Positions 44,512-54,431 of a stretch of DNA of 64,000 nt are shown piece after piece (the stretch's first letter is position 1; each line of letters opens with the position of its first letter). The stretch is from an uncultured Bacteroidota bacterium (GTDB lineage Bacteria; Bacteroidota; Bacteroidia; Chitinophagales; Chitinophagaceae): contig CAILLK010000085.1 in the NCBI GenBank assembly GCA_903835005.1, positions 62,001 to 126,000 on the forward strand, given 5' to 3'. The notes under the pieces are model-generated. The model saw only the letters and a list, made by a program, of their open reading frames with translations, made no database searches and was not told the DNA's origin. The position numbers and the translations under genes were made by a program.

Positions 44512-44780
44512 TCAATTTTTTGCGTTTTCGCATACTTCTGAAAAAGTAAAAGAACAGCTTCTTAAACCGATACCATCACTGCATAATATCCGCTGAAACT
44601 ATTGCTGGCAGACGATTCAGGGCACATTAACAAAAATGATACAAATGGAATGATATAAACCCTTCTTCCGGACAACTGACAGATATCAGTCTATTTTTGA
44701 TGGTAATCAGTCCAAAAACTGATTCACGTCATTATTTGCTTTTTACAATAGCTGTTTTGAACCGGAATGTTAATCCACTG

Positions 44781-44813
44781 CAAAAAAAATCCGGCAAACA
44801 AAAGCTTGCCGGA
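44781..44813 (-). terminator. Intrinsic terminator after 12-heme cytochrome gene
   Basis: On the minus strand TCCGGCAA and its complement TTGCCGGA (8-base loop) are followed by eight T residues, 23 bp after the stop codon. It separates the NHL/12-heme unit from the tetraheme operon. Confidence 0.9.
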
Positions 44814-44836
44814 CAGAAAAATATTGCAGAAATAAA

Positions 44837-46582
44837 TTAATAACTGGAGCCATTTTTAGAATGAGTATAATATACCCCCAGCGTATCGGAAGCGTGCTGA
44901 TGGCAAACGAAATAGCATTTGCGGTTTTGTATATCGATCATTTTTCCGTTAATCGGGTTCGGTCTGATAACAGAAGTATCAAAATTCAGCAATCTTTCAA
45001 ATGCAGAACCGGCATTTCCGCCGTTTGTACCCGGAACACCATCATAACCATGCGGATCATGACAGGTATTGCAACCAGTATACTTCATAAAATGACCGCC
45101 GGAAATTCCAGTGTGTATAGTGGTAACAGTAGACACATTGTGGCATTGAAAGCAAAGCGGCCAGTGCATATTGAGATTGGCACCTGAAGTCCAGCCCGCA
45201 CCGAGCATAGGGAACCTGGCAGTATCATAGGCATATTTGAGAATAGCCAGATTGCTGGAGCCATGAGGCCCGCCTGGCGCTCCGCTCCCGTCGCTGCCGT
45301 GACAGTCGCCGCAATACATCCTGCTTGATACCGTCCAGGGGCCGGTAAGACTGGTTACAAGCGGATTAGTGCCTGCTGAAGCTACAGGATGATAAGAAAC
45401 ATTAGTTGGCTGAAAATTCTGGCGCATATTCCCTACCCCACGGTACCGGTTAGTATAAGGCGGCACTGCCGGGTTATCGGAATGACATTTAAAGCATATC
45501 TGGTACTCATAGATTGCAGGGTTTACCGCATTGCCGTTCAGGTCCAGCCCAAGTACCCCATTCATAAATCCGTTTACGTTAGGGGCCGTAGCTGTCTGGG
45601 CATTGGAGGCATGAGGATTATGGCAATCCACGCACTCCACATGTTTTGTTCCCATCAGCGCCGGCTCTTTCTCATCATGTATACCGGTATATCCGAACAC
45701 ATTGTGCTTGTAGGTTTTGGTCAGCTGAGTCTGAATATTCTTTGCTGCTACATTACCGTTATGACAATTAAGACAGTTATCTTCCTCATGAGGGTAGTTG
45801 AGCAACCTAACTGCGCCACCTGCAGTATGCGGCGCATGGCAGTTTTCACATGCATTATCTGATACTGTAGTATAGCTGGTATGAAACCAGGGATTCACTC
45901 CGGATCCATTCCATGTTTTATTGGATGTACTATGTGTACTACTTGCCCAGTAGGTCTTGTCATGGCAGCTGTAGCAAAGCTGAGAACCCTGCGTTGTAGT
46001 TACCAGGAAATTGCCGAAAGTATTATCATGAGCCTCATGACAGGAGGTACATTGCACTTTACTGTTCTTGTCGAGCGAAACAGGTTGGGTAATATTGGCG
46101 GGCTGTTTTAACTGGCCATTTAACGCTGCGAGAGAGGCATCATAGAGAAATGAGACAGGATGATCGTCAGACAGATTGGTGCCCAGGTTGGTTAATCCGG
46201 TTGGCAATGTTGTTATCCCACCGAAACTTATCAATGTGGGAGAACTGACTACACTTCCCAGTGCAATTGTACCATCATGGCACGAAAGGCACATAATAGA
46301 GGTTCCGTCTGGTTGGCCAACGGCAGCATTGAGCGTAGAACTTGTGTACAATGTATAGGAAGCCCCTGGATCATTTTTATTCCAGAGCGGGCCACCTGCT
46401 ATGCTCCGCGAATTATGGGGTGTATGGCAAAATATACACACTTCAGTTTCACTGGTTGCTTTTATAGTCCCCGGCCCGGAAATGGACAGATTGTGTTTTG
46501 TATTCAATATAGACTGGCCCGCTGCAATTTGCGGCACCCAATACAAAAAGATAAATAATATGGCCTTAACTGTCTTTTTCAT
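44837..46582 (-). CDS. Dodecaheme cytochrome c
   Basis: A 581-residue exported protein with eleven CxxCH motifs and one CX3CH (CYFVCH) near the C-terminus, so twelve potential hemes. The first four motifs (CIFCHTPH, CLSCHDG, CTSCHEAH, CYSCHDK) form the same tetraheme module as the two neighbouring small cytochromes; the other eight form an added array with many extra His for axial ligation. It starts 2 bp after the NHL gene stop, so it is translationally coupled to it. Long heme chains of this kind usually carry electrons across or out of the envelope. Confidence 0.94.
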   Translation of the reverse strand: MKKTVKAILFIFLYWVPQIAAGQSILNTKHNLSISGPGTIKATSETEVCIFCHTPHNSRSIAGGPLWNKNDPGASYTLYTSSTLNAAVGQPDGTSIMCLSCHDGTIALGSVVSSPTLISFGGITTLPTGLTNLGTNLSDDHPVSFLYDASLAALNGQLKQPANITQPVSLDKNSKVQCTSCHEAHDNTFGNFLVTTTQGSQLCYSCHDKTYWASSTHSTSNKTWNGSGVNPWFHTSYTTVSDNACENCHAPHTAGGAVRLLNYPHEEDNCLNCHNGNVAAKNIQTQLTKTYKHNVFGYTGIHDEKEPALMGTKHVECVDCHNPHASNAQTATAPNVNGFMNGVLGLDLNGNAVNPAIYEYQICFKCHSDNPAVPPYTNRYRGVGNMRQNFQPTNVSYHPVASAGTNPLVTSLTGPWTVSSRMYCGDCHGSDGSGAPGGPHGSSNLAILKYAYDTARFPMLGAGWTSGANLNMHWPLCFQCHNVSTVTTIHTGISGGHFMKYTGCNTCHDPHGYDGVPGTNGGNAGSAFERLLNFDTSVIRPNPINGKMIDIQNRKCYFVCHQHASDTLGVYYTHSKNGSSY

Positions 46583-46584
46583 GT

Positions 46585-47616
46585 TTAACTCCCGTTAATC
46601 AACTGAAATACCTGCACCCTTGAATTGTAGCTGTCGGCTACATAGATATAATTTTTGCTGTCGATATAAATACCGGAAGGCATCCAGAATTCCTGTTTCT
46701 CCCGGCCTTGCTTACCAAAACTATACAGGAAATTACCTGCGCGGTCGAATATCTGTACCACATGAAACAGCGCATCTGAAACATAAATATTGCCGTAAGT
46801 ATCTGTGGCTATACCTTTTGGCCGGGCAAAAGAACCACTGAAATCACCTGCTTCACCAAACGCAGTAACATACCCACCCTTCTTGTTCAGAATCTGAATC
46901 CTGAAATTCATGGCATCTACTATATACACATCACCCGATTTATCTATACAGATTGACGTTGGGAAATTAAACTGCCCGGTATCATTTCCCCGCGAACCGA
47001 TTCTTTTGATCAGTTGCCCTGCACTGTTAAAAACAGCTATTCTATGCGCCCCGGTTTCTACTACCCATACTTCATCGGTTACCGGCGAATAAGCTATACC
47101 GGTAGGTTGCATCAACTGATTGGTGTCATTAAACTCAACCAGTTTTTTTTCTTCCTTATTGAATCTGTAAACTTTATTCAACCGCGAATCAGTAAATAGC
47201 AATTCCCCATCAGGCATTTCACAAACGTCAACCAGTGAGGTGAAATAGTTTTCCTTTTTCTTAAAAGCTTTTGGCCTTTCTGCCTTTTTCCTCCCTACCT
47301 CATACATGGTCTGAGCACCCTGGTCAAGTACCCAAAAACTGGAGGGTGTTTTACCCACTATAGCTACAGGACGCGAAATACCAGATTCCTTATCTTTTTG
47401 CACAAGGAAATTGTATATTCTCTTAATCGTATTCACTTTAACTTCCCCAACTTTATGATCGGGATATTGGCTTTTCCACTGAATGTAGGGATGGCCTGAA
47501 TTATCATTTACACCTGCTGAAGTTGAGTCCTGGGCATTGCAAAAATCATTTGTTAGGATGCCAGACATCATACAGATGAAAACTGCAATTTTTATAGTCG
47601 GAAATATACTTTTCAT
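46585..47616 (-). CDS. NHL-repeat beta-propeller protein of the cytochrome operon
   Basis: A 343-residue exported protein with a signal peptide, then NHL repeats forming a roughly six-bladed propeller: FNFPTSICIDKSGDVYIVDAMN, FARPKGIATDTYGNIYVSDALF and FWMPSGIYIDSKNYIYVADSYN are three blades. NHL proteins beside multiheme cytochromes recur in electron-transfer loci, where a scaffold or docking role is assumed. It leads the operon with the 12-heme cytochrome and has an FNR-type promoter. Confidence 0.9.
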   Translation of the reverse strand: MKSIFPTIKIAVFICMMSGILTNDFCNAQDSTSAGVNDNSGHPYIQWKSQYPDHKVGEVKVNTIKRIYNFLVQKDKESGISRPVAIVGKTPSSFWVLDQGAQTMYEVGRKKAERPKAFKKKENYFTSLVDVCEMPDGELLFTDSRLNKVYRFNKEEKKLVEFNDTNQLMQPTGIAYSPVTDEVWVVETGAHRIAVFNSAGQLIKRIGSRGNDTGQFNFPTSICIDKSGDVYIVDAMNFRIQILNKKGGYVTAFGEAGDFSGSFARPKGIATDTYGNIYVSDALFHVVQIFDRAGNFLYSFGKQGREKQEFWMPSGIYIDSKNYIYVADSYNSRVQVFQLINGS

Positions 47617-47719
47617 TTGCCCTTTGATAACATTTAACAGAGTGTTTCAGCATTTTCAGCTGAATAAACCAGAGATAATTACCTCGATAAACACTTACCG
47701 GAATTTACCATTTACTCAG

Positions 47720-47763
47720 CAAAACTATCTTTGTACTCCCCCAATTCTAATGATTTTAATCAT
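47720..47763 (-). promoter_or_regulatory. FNR-type promoter of NHL/12-heme operon
   Basis: On the minus strand TAGTTTTG (47720-47727) is a perfect -7 element; exactly 22 bp upstream lies ATGATTTTAATCAT (47750-47763), a perfect ATGAT-N4-ATCAT box, centred about -42. Confidence 0.82.
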
Positions 47764-47771
47764 ATTATAAA

Positions 47772-47815
47772 ATGACAATGCTCATTGAAATCCGCCAGAT
47801 CCTGTGCTAATATTG
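47772..47815 (+). promoter_or_regulatory. FNR-type promoter of OB-fold lipoprotein gene
   Basis: ATGACAATGCTCAT (47772-47785) keeps 8 of 10 fixed positions of the box; exactly 22 bp downstream is TAATATTG (47808-47815, one mismatch to TAnnTTTG). It is back to back with the NHL promoter. Confidence 0.6.
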
Positions 47816-47846
47816 CATTCTCAATTATTCAAAAACCAAAAGTGCT

Positions 47847-48641
47847 ATGCTTCTTAGAAATCTGAAATTTTTATCAGTTGCGCTCATAATTACGTGCGCT
47901 TCATGCCAATCTGCCACGGAGTCAAAATCGACTACCGAAGCAGCCAATTCCAACTTCCATAAAATTGTAGTAAAGGAGGTACTGCAGGCAAATGAATATA
48001 CCTACCTCCATTCAACCGAAAACAATAGTGATATATGGCTTGCCGTGCCCTCCATGCAGGCCAAAGCAGGAGATACCTACTATTATGAAGGCGGGATCGA
48101 AATGAAAAAATTCGAAAGTAAAGATCTCAAAAGAGTTTTTGAATCGGTTATCCTGCTCGAAAAATTAAATACCGAACCAAAAAGTTCAGCAGTGGTTGCA
48201 TCCGACAAACCTTATTCTGCCTCTGCCACAGGCCCTGCAGTTGCTGATAATAGTTCAACACCTGTTACAGACAGCGGAGCAGGCAGCGGAGGCACTTATA
48301 CCCGCAAAGCACCGGTAATAGAGAAAAAGGAAATAAAACTCAGCCCGGCAAAAGGTGGGGTTACGATTGCTGATCTATTCAAAAATAAAGACACCTACTC
48401 CGGGAAAACAGTTAAGATCCGGGGGCAGGTTACCAAGTACACACCGGCAGTAATGGGCAAAAACTGGATACACATACAGGATGGCACTGATGCTAATGGA
48501 AAGTTTGACCTGACTGTAACTACTGAGGCAGAAATGAAAATGGGCGATATGGTAACACTGGAAGGAAAAATAAGCCTCAATAAGGACCTGGGTTATGGCT
48601 ACTTCTTTGATGTGATGATGGAAGATGCGGTAATAAAATAA
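47847..48641 (+). CDS. OB-fold (NrfJ-like) lipoprotein
   Basis: A 264-residue protein with a lipoprotein-type signal (ALIITCASCQS). Residues ~35-110 resemble the NrfJ-type domain found with multiheme nitrite reductases (VVKEVLQANEYTYLHS, IWLAVPSMQAKAGDTYYYEG, MKKFESKDLKRVFESVILL). After a Ser/Thr/Ala-rich linker comes an OB-fold domain (GKTVKIRGQVTKYTPAVMGKNW, then GDMVTLEGKISL). It is divergent from the NHL/cytochrome operon with a mirrored FNR-type promoter, so a role in cytochrome function or assembly is likely. Confidence 0.8.
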   Translation: MLLRNLKFLSVALIITCASCQSATESKSTTEAANSNFHKIVVKEVLQANEYTYLHSTENNSDIWLAVPSMQAKAGDTYYYEGGIEMKKFESKDLKRVFESVILLEKLNTEPKSSAVVASDKPYSASATGPAVADNSSTPVTDSGAGSGGTYTRKAPVIEKKEIKLSPAKGGVTIADLFKNKDTYSGKTVKIRGQVTKYTPAVMGKNWIHIQDGTDANGKFDLTVTTEAEMKMGDMVTLEGKISLNKDLGYGYFFDVMMEDAVIK

Positions 48642-48716
48642 GCTGACTGTTTATTGGTGATGGAACATCGCATTGGTTTTCCCGGTGCGATGTTTATTTT
48701 TCCTGTAGTAACCAGG

Positions 48717-49424
48717 CTAATGCTGCCTGCGGTGATACTTCTTCATCAATCCAGCCTGCAGGGTATAATAATTTGGCTTCAAAGGCACGCCATTGGTTCC
48801 CTTTTCATCCGACAAAACATTCACAGCGCCAACAGATTCATTGAAGGTCAGGTGCCAGTTATTGTTAAGGTTTATATGCTGAACCAGGCCAACATTAAAT
48901 CTGAAAATGAGCCGGTAAATATCCTGGGTAGTATTACCGGTAACATCACTCTGAGTTACTGAATTAAGCGTTTGGTATACACGCAAGGATTGATGGCCAT
49001 TTAATAAAACACCCATAGCCGGCATCGCATAAATATGTAAGACCTGCCGGCGGCCCAAGCCAATATCAAATACTGGCGCAAGGAACAGATAACTGGCCTT
49101 GAAATTTATGTGTGTACCATAAGTAGAATCAAAACCACCACCAAATAAGCCGATATTGTTCACATAAGAGATTCGGTCGTAACTGAACGAATAACTTTCA
49201 TAATAAGCCTTGCCACCAATATACAGATGTTTGTTCATTTTGGTTAAATAACTTACTCCGAATGTTGAACAGGCATTTGAAGACTGTGATTCCAATGGCC
49301 CGTTGACCAGAAAGGGTTTATAGGACCAGGTTTTGTCCATACCCAGTTCTATACTTATCCTGTCCTGGCAATAGCCGGCATTGGAAAAGAAAATGATGAA
49401 TAATGTAAACATTGCTGTTTTCAT
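48717..49424 (-). CDS. Predicted outer membrane beta-barrel protein
   Basis: A 235-residue protein with a signal peptide (MKTAMFTLFIIFFSNAGYCQ) and eight or so alternating amphipathic strands (YIGGKAYYESYSF, INFKASYLFLAPVFDIGLG, RLIFRFNVGLVQHINL) ending in a strand near LQAGLMKKY. This suggests a small porin-like barrel. No family is recognised. It is convergent with the OB-fold lipoprotein gene. Confidence 0.65.
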   Translation of the reverse strand: MKTAMFTLFIIFFSNAGYCQDRISIELGMDKTWSYKPFLVNGPLESQSSNACSTFGVSYLTKMNKHLYIGGKAYYESYSFSYDRISYVNNIGLFGGGFDSTYGTHINFKASYLFLAPVFDIGLGRRQVLHIYAMPAMGVLLNGHQSLRVYQTLNSVTQSDVTGNTTQDIYRLIFRFNVGLVQHINLNNNWHLTFNESVGAVNVLSDEKGTNGVPLKPNYYTLQAGLMKKYHRRQH

Positions 49425-49563
49425 GTACTAAAGATAAATAAAAAATAAATCAAACTTCATTATCGTTACTAATCCAGAAATTCAATAAAAGAAAGAAGGT
49501 TGCATCCCAATAAGACCGCAACCTTCCGTTTTTCACTCAACCAAAAAATAAAACTTAATTCAT

Positions 49564-50937
<1,374 letters not shown>

Positions 50938-50956
50938 ATGCTGTAAAATAATCCGG

Positions 50957-51000
50957 CAAATGTGATGATTTCAGCGGTTGGCAAGTATGATTATAATCAT
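50957..51000 (-). promoter_or_regulatory. FNR-type promoter of tnaA
   Basis: On the minus strand CACATTTG (50957-50964, one mismatch to TAnnTTTG) lies exactly 22 bp from the perfect palindrome ATGATTATAATCAT (50987-51000). The box is centred about -42. Confidence 0.8.
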
Positions 51001-51018
51001 TTTTCGAAACTGCATGTA

Positions 51019-51062
51019 ATGATTCGCATCATGGTTATCACTTCCCTCCTTTATCATCTTTG
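51019..51062 (+). promoter_or_regulatory. FNR-type promoter of the PNPOx-like gene
   Basis: ATGATTCGCATCAT (51019-51032) is a perfect ATGAT-N4-ATCAT box; exactly 22 bp downstream is CATCTTTG (51055-51062, one mismatch to TAnnTTTG). It is divergent from the tnaA promoter, and the two boxes are 32 bp apart, about three helical turns. Confidence 0.78.
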
Positions 51063-51092
51063 CCGCAATTTCAAAAAACCTGCATACTATTT

Positions 51093-51533
51093 ATGGTTAC
51101 GGCATCCAATAGAATGACAATTAGCAAAGAAATCCTGGCGTTTATTGTTAATAATAAATTCGGTTCGGTATGCTGCACCTCCGGCAATAAGCCGCATTGC
51201 TTCAGTTGTTTTTATGCAGTGCTGGAAGAGGAAGGATGCCTTGTTTTCAAATCGTCGGAAAACTCTACCCATATGCAGATGATTGCAGAAAACAACCTGG
51301 TGGCCGGCACAATCATATCTTCAGAAATAAGCATGAGCAAAATAGAGGGTATACAGTTTGAGGGGATTATAGAAAATAAGGATTCTTTGGGCATCAGAGC
51401 GGCCAAAGCTTACTATCTGCGCTACCCGTTCGCTGTAGCCGTTCCCGGAAGGTTGTGGGTATTGGAGCTGAATACTATAAAATACACCAATACCACCAAT
51501 GGCATCAAGCATAAAAAGACCTGGGAACGGTAA
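51093..51533 (+). CDS. Pyridoxamine 5'-phosphate oxidase-like flavin-binding protein
   Basis: About 146 residues from the ATG at 51093 (a second Met, MTISKEIL, is 7 codons later). The fold is of the split-barrel PNPOx-like type: helix KEILAFIVNNKFGSVCC, then strands HCFSCFYAVLEEEGCLVFKSS, then FEGIIE and a closing strand LWVLELNTIKYTNT. Such small proteins (YhbP-like) bind FMN or heme; substrates vary. It is expressed from an FNR-type promoter divergent from tnaA. Confidence 0.72.
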   Translation: MVTASNRMTISKEILAFIVNNKFGSVCCTSGNKPHCFSCFYAVLEEEGCLVFKSSENSTHMQMIAENNLVAGTIISSEISMSKIEGIQFEGIIENKDSLGIRAAKAYYLRYPFAVAVPGRLWVLELNTIKYTNTTNGIKHKKTWER

Positions 51534-51773
51534 GCAAATAAGGCCGCACGCTAAGGCGCTAAAAAAAAATCCAATATCCACTTTAATTATCGAGGACCGC
51601 TCTGGCTTTGCAGACTTAAATTAATCACTGGCAGCTATTAATAATTGCACTTCCATTCCGGATAGACCGGAAAATTGCGTCCGTAAAACAGGCCTTTGTA
51701 TACCGCGCTGTTGCGGCTTTGCTTGAGACTCTTTTTCCTGATTAAAATCATCTTTTCAAATAAGACAACCCGG

Positions 51774-51781
51774 TATTTTTG
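51774..51781 (+). promoter_or_regulatory. -7 promoter element of the U32 gene
   Basis: TATTTTTG, a perfect TAnnTTTG match, 23 bp before the ATG at 51805. Confidence 0.5.
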
Positions 51782-51804
51782 CAGGTTTTTCAATACCAAC
51801 GATT

Positions 51805-53037
51805 ATGGAAATAATGGCCCCTGTGGGTTCGTGGGAAAGTCTGCAGGCTGCAATTCAGGCCGGCGCAGGATCGGTATATTTCGGTGTAGCGCAGTTGAAC
51901 ATGAGGGTTAAGTCTGCCGCATCATTGACTATCGATGATATTCCGCTGGTTGTGGATCAGTGCAGGCCGCATGGCATACGAACCTACCTTACCCTCAATA
52001 CCACCATGTATGACCACGACCGGCAGCTGGCCGGCCATATCATAGCAAAGTGTAAAGAAGCAGGCGTAGATGCCATTATAGCTGCCGACTTTGCGGTAAT
52101 CAATGAATGCAAAAAGCAGGGCATGGGCCTGCATATAAGTACCCAGGCCAATGTGACCAATATAGATACTGTTGAGTTTTACTCTGCCTTCGCTGACCTC
52201 ATAGTACTCAGCCGCGAGTTGACCCTTACCCAGGTTAAAAGCATAACCCGGGAAATTAAGAATCGCAACATACGTGGCCCTAAAGGCAACCTGATGCGCA
52301 TAGAAGTATTTGCCCATGGCGCACTATGTATGGCGGTATCGGGCAAGTGCTACCTGAGCCTCGACAGCAACAACTCATCGGCCAACCGGGGCGCATGTGT
52401 GCAAAACTGCCGCCATAAATACCTTGTTACCGACCTGGACAATGGCAAGGAACTGGAGATAGACAATGAATATATTATGAGCGCCAAAGACCTCTGCACC
52501 ATTGACTTCCTCGATAAGATTGCAGATTCAGGCGTAGCAGTGCTGAAAATAGAAGGCCGTGGCCGAAGCGCTGATTATGTTTATACCACTGTGCTATGCT
52601 ATAAAGAAGCAGTGCAGGCACTGGCAGACGGCACTTATAATCAGCAAAAGACAGCAGACTGGAAAACCCGCCTCAGCACAGTCTTCAACCGCGGCTTCTG
52701 GGACGGCTACTACATGGGCCGCCAGCTGGGCGAATGGAGCGATACCGATGGCAGCCAGGCTACCCGCCGCAAAATATACCTGGGCAAGGCTGTAAAATAT
52801 TACCCCCGCATAGGCGTAGCCGAATTCCTGCTGGAAGCCGCAGGGGTAGCTGTAGATGATGAACTGTTGCTGATGGGACCGGTTACCGGCATAGTAAACC
52901 AGAAAGCCACTACCATACACCTCGGCAATGGGCCCGTAGAGCAGGCCGAACGAGGCTGCAGTATATCCATTTCCTTCCCCGATAAAATACGCCCCGGCGA
53001 TAAACTCTATAAACTGCTACCAACCGAATATGCCTAA
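51805..53037 (+). CDS. Peptidase U32-family protein (TrhP/YegQ-like)
   Basis: A 410-residue U32-family protein. The N-terminal TIM-barrel-like part starts EIMAPVGSWESLQAAIQAGAGSVYFG, and the U32 signature is FAHGALCMAVSGKCYLS with downstream Cys residues (GACVQNC, KDLCTIDFL) that bind an Fe-S cluster in related enzymes. E. coli TrhP and RlhA hydroxylate tRNA or rRNA using prephenate; the nearby ferredoxin supports an RNA-modifying role over proteolysis. Its stop codon overlaps the ferredoxin start. Confidence 0.87.
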   Translation: MEIMAPVGSWESLQAAIQAGAGSVYFGVAQLNMRVKSAASLTIDDIPLVVDQCRPHGIRTYLTLNTTMYDHDRQLAGHIIAKCKEAGVDAIIAADFAVINECKKQGMGLHISTQANVTNIDTVEFYSAFADLIVLSRELTLTQVKSITREIKNRNIRGPKGNLMRIEVFAHGALCMAVSGKCYLSLDSNNSSANRGACVQNCRHKYLVTDLDNGKELEIDNEYIMSAKDLCTIDFLDKIADSGVAVLKIEGRGRSADYVYTTVLCYKEAVQALADGTYNQQKTADWKTRLSTVFNRGFWDGYYMGRQLGEWSDTDGSQATRRKIYLGKAVKYYPRIGVAEFLLEAAGVAVDDELLLMGPVTGIVNQKATTIHLGNGPVEQAERGCSISISFPDKIRPGDKLYKLLPTEYA

Positions 53038-53254
53038 AATCCTGCATCACCGCGGCAAGTGCATAGGCTGCAACATATGCTACGAAATATGGCCCATCCG
53101 CTGGCGCCTCAGCCGCGCCGATGGCAAGTGCACCCTCGTAGATGGCATTGAAAAAAAAGGCGTGTGGCAGGTAGTCATCTCCGCCGATGAACTGGCCATA
53201 AACCAGAAAGCCGCAGAGGCCTGCCCGGTGAAGATTATCAGGGTGATGGGGTGA
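53030..53254 (+). CDS. Small 4Fe-4S ferredoxin
   Basis: A 74-residue ferredoxin with CIGCNICYEIWP and a terminal ACPVKIIRV, enough for one 4Fe-4S cluster. It overlaps the U32 gene by 8 bp, so the two are translationally coupled and it is the likely electron donor. Its last 81 bp (53172-53252) are repeated at 54073-54153, on the other side of the HEPN/MNT pair. Confidence 0.85.
   Translation: MPKILHHRGKCIGCNICYEIWPIRWRLSRADGKCTLVDGIEKKGVWQVVISADELAINQKAAEACPVKIIRVMG
53172..53252 (+). repeat. 81-bp direct repeat, original copy (ferredoxin 3' end)
   Basis: Identical to 54073-54153 at about 79 of 81 positions by eye. It lies inside the ferredoxin gene up to its stop codon region. Confidence 0.93.
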
Positions 53255-53354
53255 TATTGTTTAATTTGTATAAAACATTCCTTTCCTGCTTATATATTGA
53301 TTTGAATAGAAAAGATTTTCAGTATTTTTACATTCAGAATCTGAACGGTAGTTT

Positions 53355-53750
53355 ATGATGACTAAGCCGGAACATATAAATTACTGGAAAAATTCAGCAG
53401 CAAAAAACTGGAAAGCAGTTCCTGCTTTGTTTAATGCAAAGTGTTATGTGGAGGCATTGTTTTGGGCGCACCTGGTTCTGGAAAAATTATTGAAAGCACA
53501 TTGGGTGAAGGATAATACAGGTAACACACCTCCCAAAATACATCACTTGATAAAACTAGCTGCACAGACAACTATTATTTTTACAAATGATGAGTTATTG
53601 TTCCTGGCTAAAATGAACGATTTACAACTTGAAGGAAGATATCCTGATTATATTAAGAATATATACAAAATTTACAGGTTAAAGGAAACAACTTTAATAT
53701 TGAAAGAAGTTGATAAAATAAGGAAATGTTTACTCAAAAAGCTGCAATAG
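53355..53750 (+). CDS. HEPN-domain protein of a HEPN/MNT pair
   Basis: A 131-residue HEPN protein: WKNSAAKNWKAVPALFNAK, then VEALFWAHLVLEKLLKAHWV, HHLIKLAAQ and EGRYPDYIKNIYK. It lacks the R-x4-6-H motif of ribonuclease HEPN toxins and instead has the RYPDY form common in HEPN proteins paired with nucleotidyltransferases. The pair overlaps by 25 bp. Start is the first of two adjacent ATGs. Confidence 0.83.
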   Translation: MMTKPEHINYWKNSAAKNWKAVPALFNAKCYVEALFWAHLVLEKLLKAHWVKDNTGNTPPKIHHLIKLAAQTTIIFTNDELLFLAKMNDLQLEGRYPDYIKNIYKIYRLKETTLILKEVDKIRKCLLKKLQ

Positions 53751-54046
53751 ATATTGTAAAGAAATTTGCAGAGCAAATAAGTGATTCAGGTATTCACCTG
53801 AAAGGGGTAATACTTTACGGTTCTTATTCCCGGAACGAACAGCATAAATGGAGCGATATAGATGTAGCCTTGGTTGCTGATGAATTTAAAGGAGCCGGAT
53901 TTTATGATATAGACCTTTATGGTAAAACACTGATAAAAAAACAGTTTCAGGATATATCACCACGCACTTACCGGACCAGTGATTTTAATCCCGAGAAAGA
54001 TCCTTTTGTGGAAGAAATATTAAAGACAGGAATTGTGATTGTTTAG
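53726..54046 (+). CDS. MNT-type minimal nucleotidyltransferase
   Basis: A 106-residue minimal nucleotidyltransferase with the hallmark GVILYGSYSRNEQHKWSDIDVALV, where GSYSR and the D-x-D metal pair are intact. Such MNT antitoxins adenylylate their HEPN partner in known HEPN/MNT systems. The gene overlaps the HEPN gene, and the unit lies between two copies of the ferredoxin 3' end. Confidence 0.86.
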   Translation: MFTQKAAIDIVKKFAEQISDSGIHLKGVILYGSYSRNEQHKWSDIDVALVADEFKGAGFYDIDLYGKTLIKKQFQDISPRTYRTSDFNPEKDPFVEEILKTGIVIV

Positions 54047-54072
54047 GCTTGCCTATGAGATCAAGCCTTGAT

Positions 54073-54153
54073 TAGTTATCTCCGCCGATGAACTGGCCAT
54101 AAACCAGAAAGCCGCAGAGGCCTGCCCGGTAAAGATTATCAGGGTGATGGGGT
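54073..54153 (+). repeat. 81-bp direct repeat, second copy
   Basis: Duplicate of the ferredoxin 3' end, 901 bp downstream of the original. The copied frame ends with its own stop. Only two substitutions separate the copies, so the event is recent. Confidence 0.93.
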
Positions 54154-54337
54154 AAGGATTGTTCACGACTCCAACAATATTTTCACCCAAATCACAATCT
54201 CCAACTTCCTCGGCCAGACCCTCCTTACCCGCAATAATTACTCAGAGCAGGTGGATGTAAATGTAGCTGATCTGCCACAGGGAGTGTACCTGTTAAAAAT
54301 AAACGGGAGCGAGGTAAGGAAGTTTGTAAAAGAATAG
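54154..54337 (+). pseudogene. Orphan T9SS C-terminal sorting-domain fragment
   Basis: In one frame this reads FTQITISNFLGQTLLTRN, then VNVADLPQGVYLLKINGSEVRKF and stop, a complete type A sorting-domain tail closely similar to the end of the NHL/T9SS protein encoded next (LPAGVYLVKINGTDVRKF). The rest of its gene is missing, replaced upstream by the second 81-bp repeat. Confidence 0.8.
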
Positions 54338-54383
54338 TATAAGCATTATCAAAAAATATTTACATGGAAATACTTTGAATAAA

Positions 54384-54391
54384 TATTTTTG
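54384..54391 (+). promoter_or_regulatory. -7 promoter element of the NHL/T9SS gene
   Basis: TATTTTTG, a perfect TAnnTTTG match, 40 bp before the ATG at 54432. Confidence 0.45.
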
Positions 54392-54431
54392 GCATAATTA
54401 TTGCTGTTTCTTTTTAACAAAACCTTTGTTT

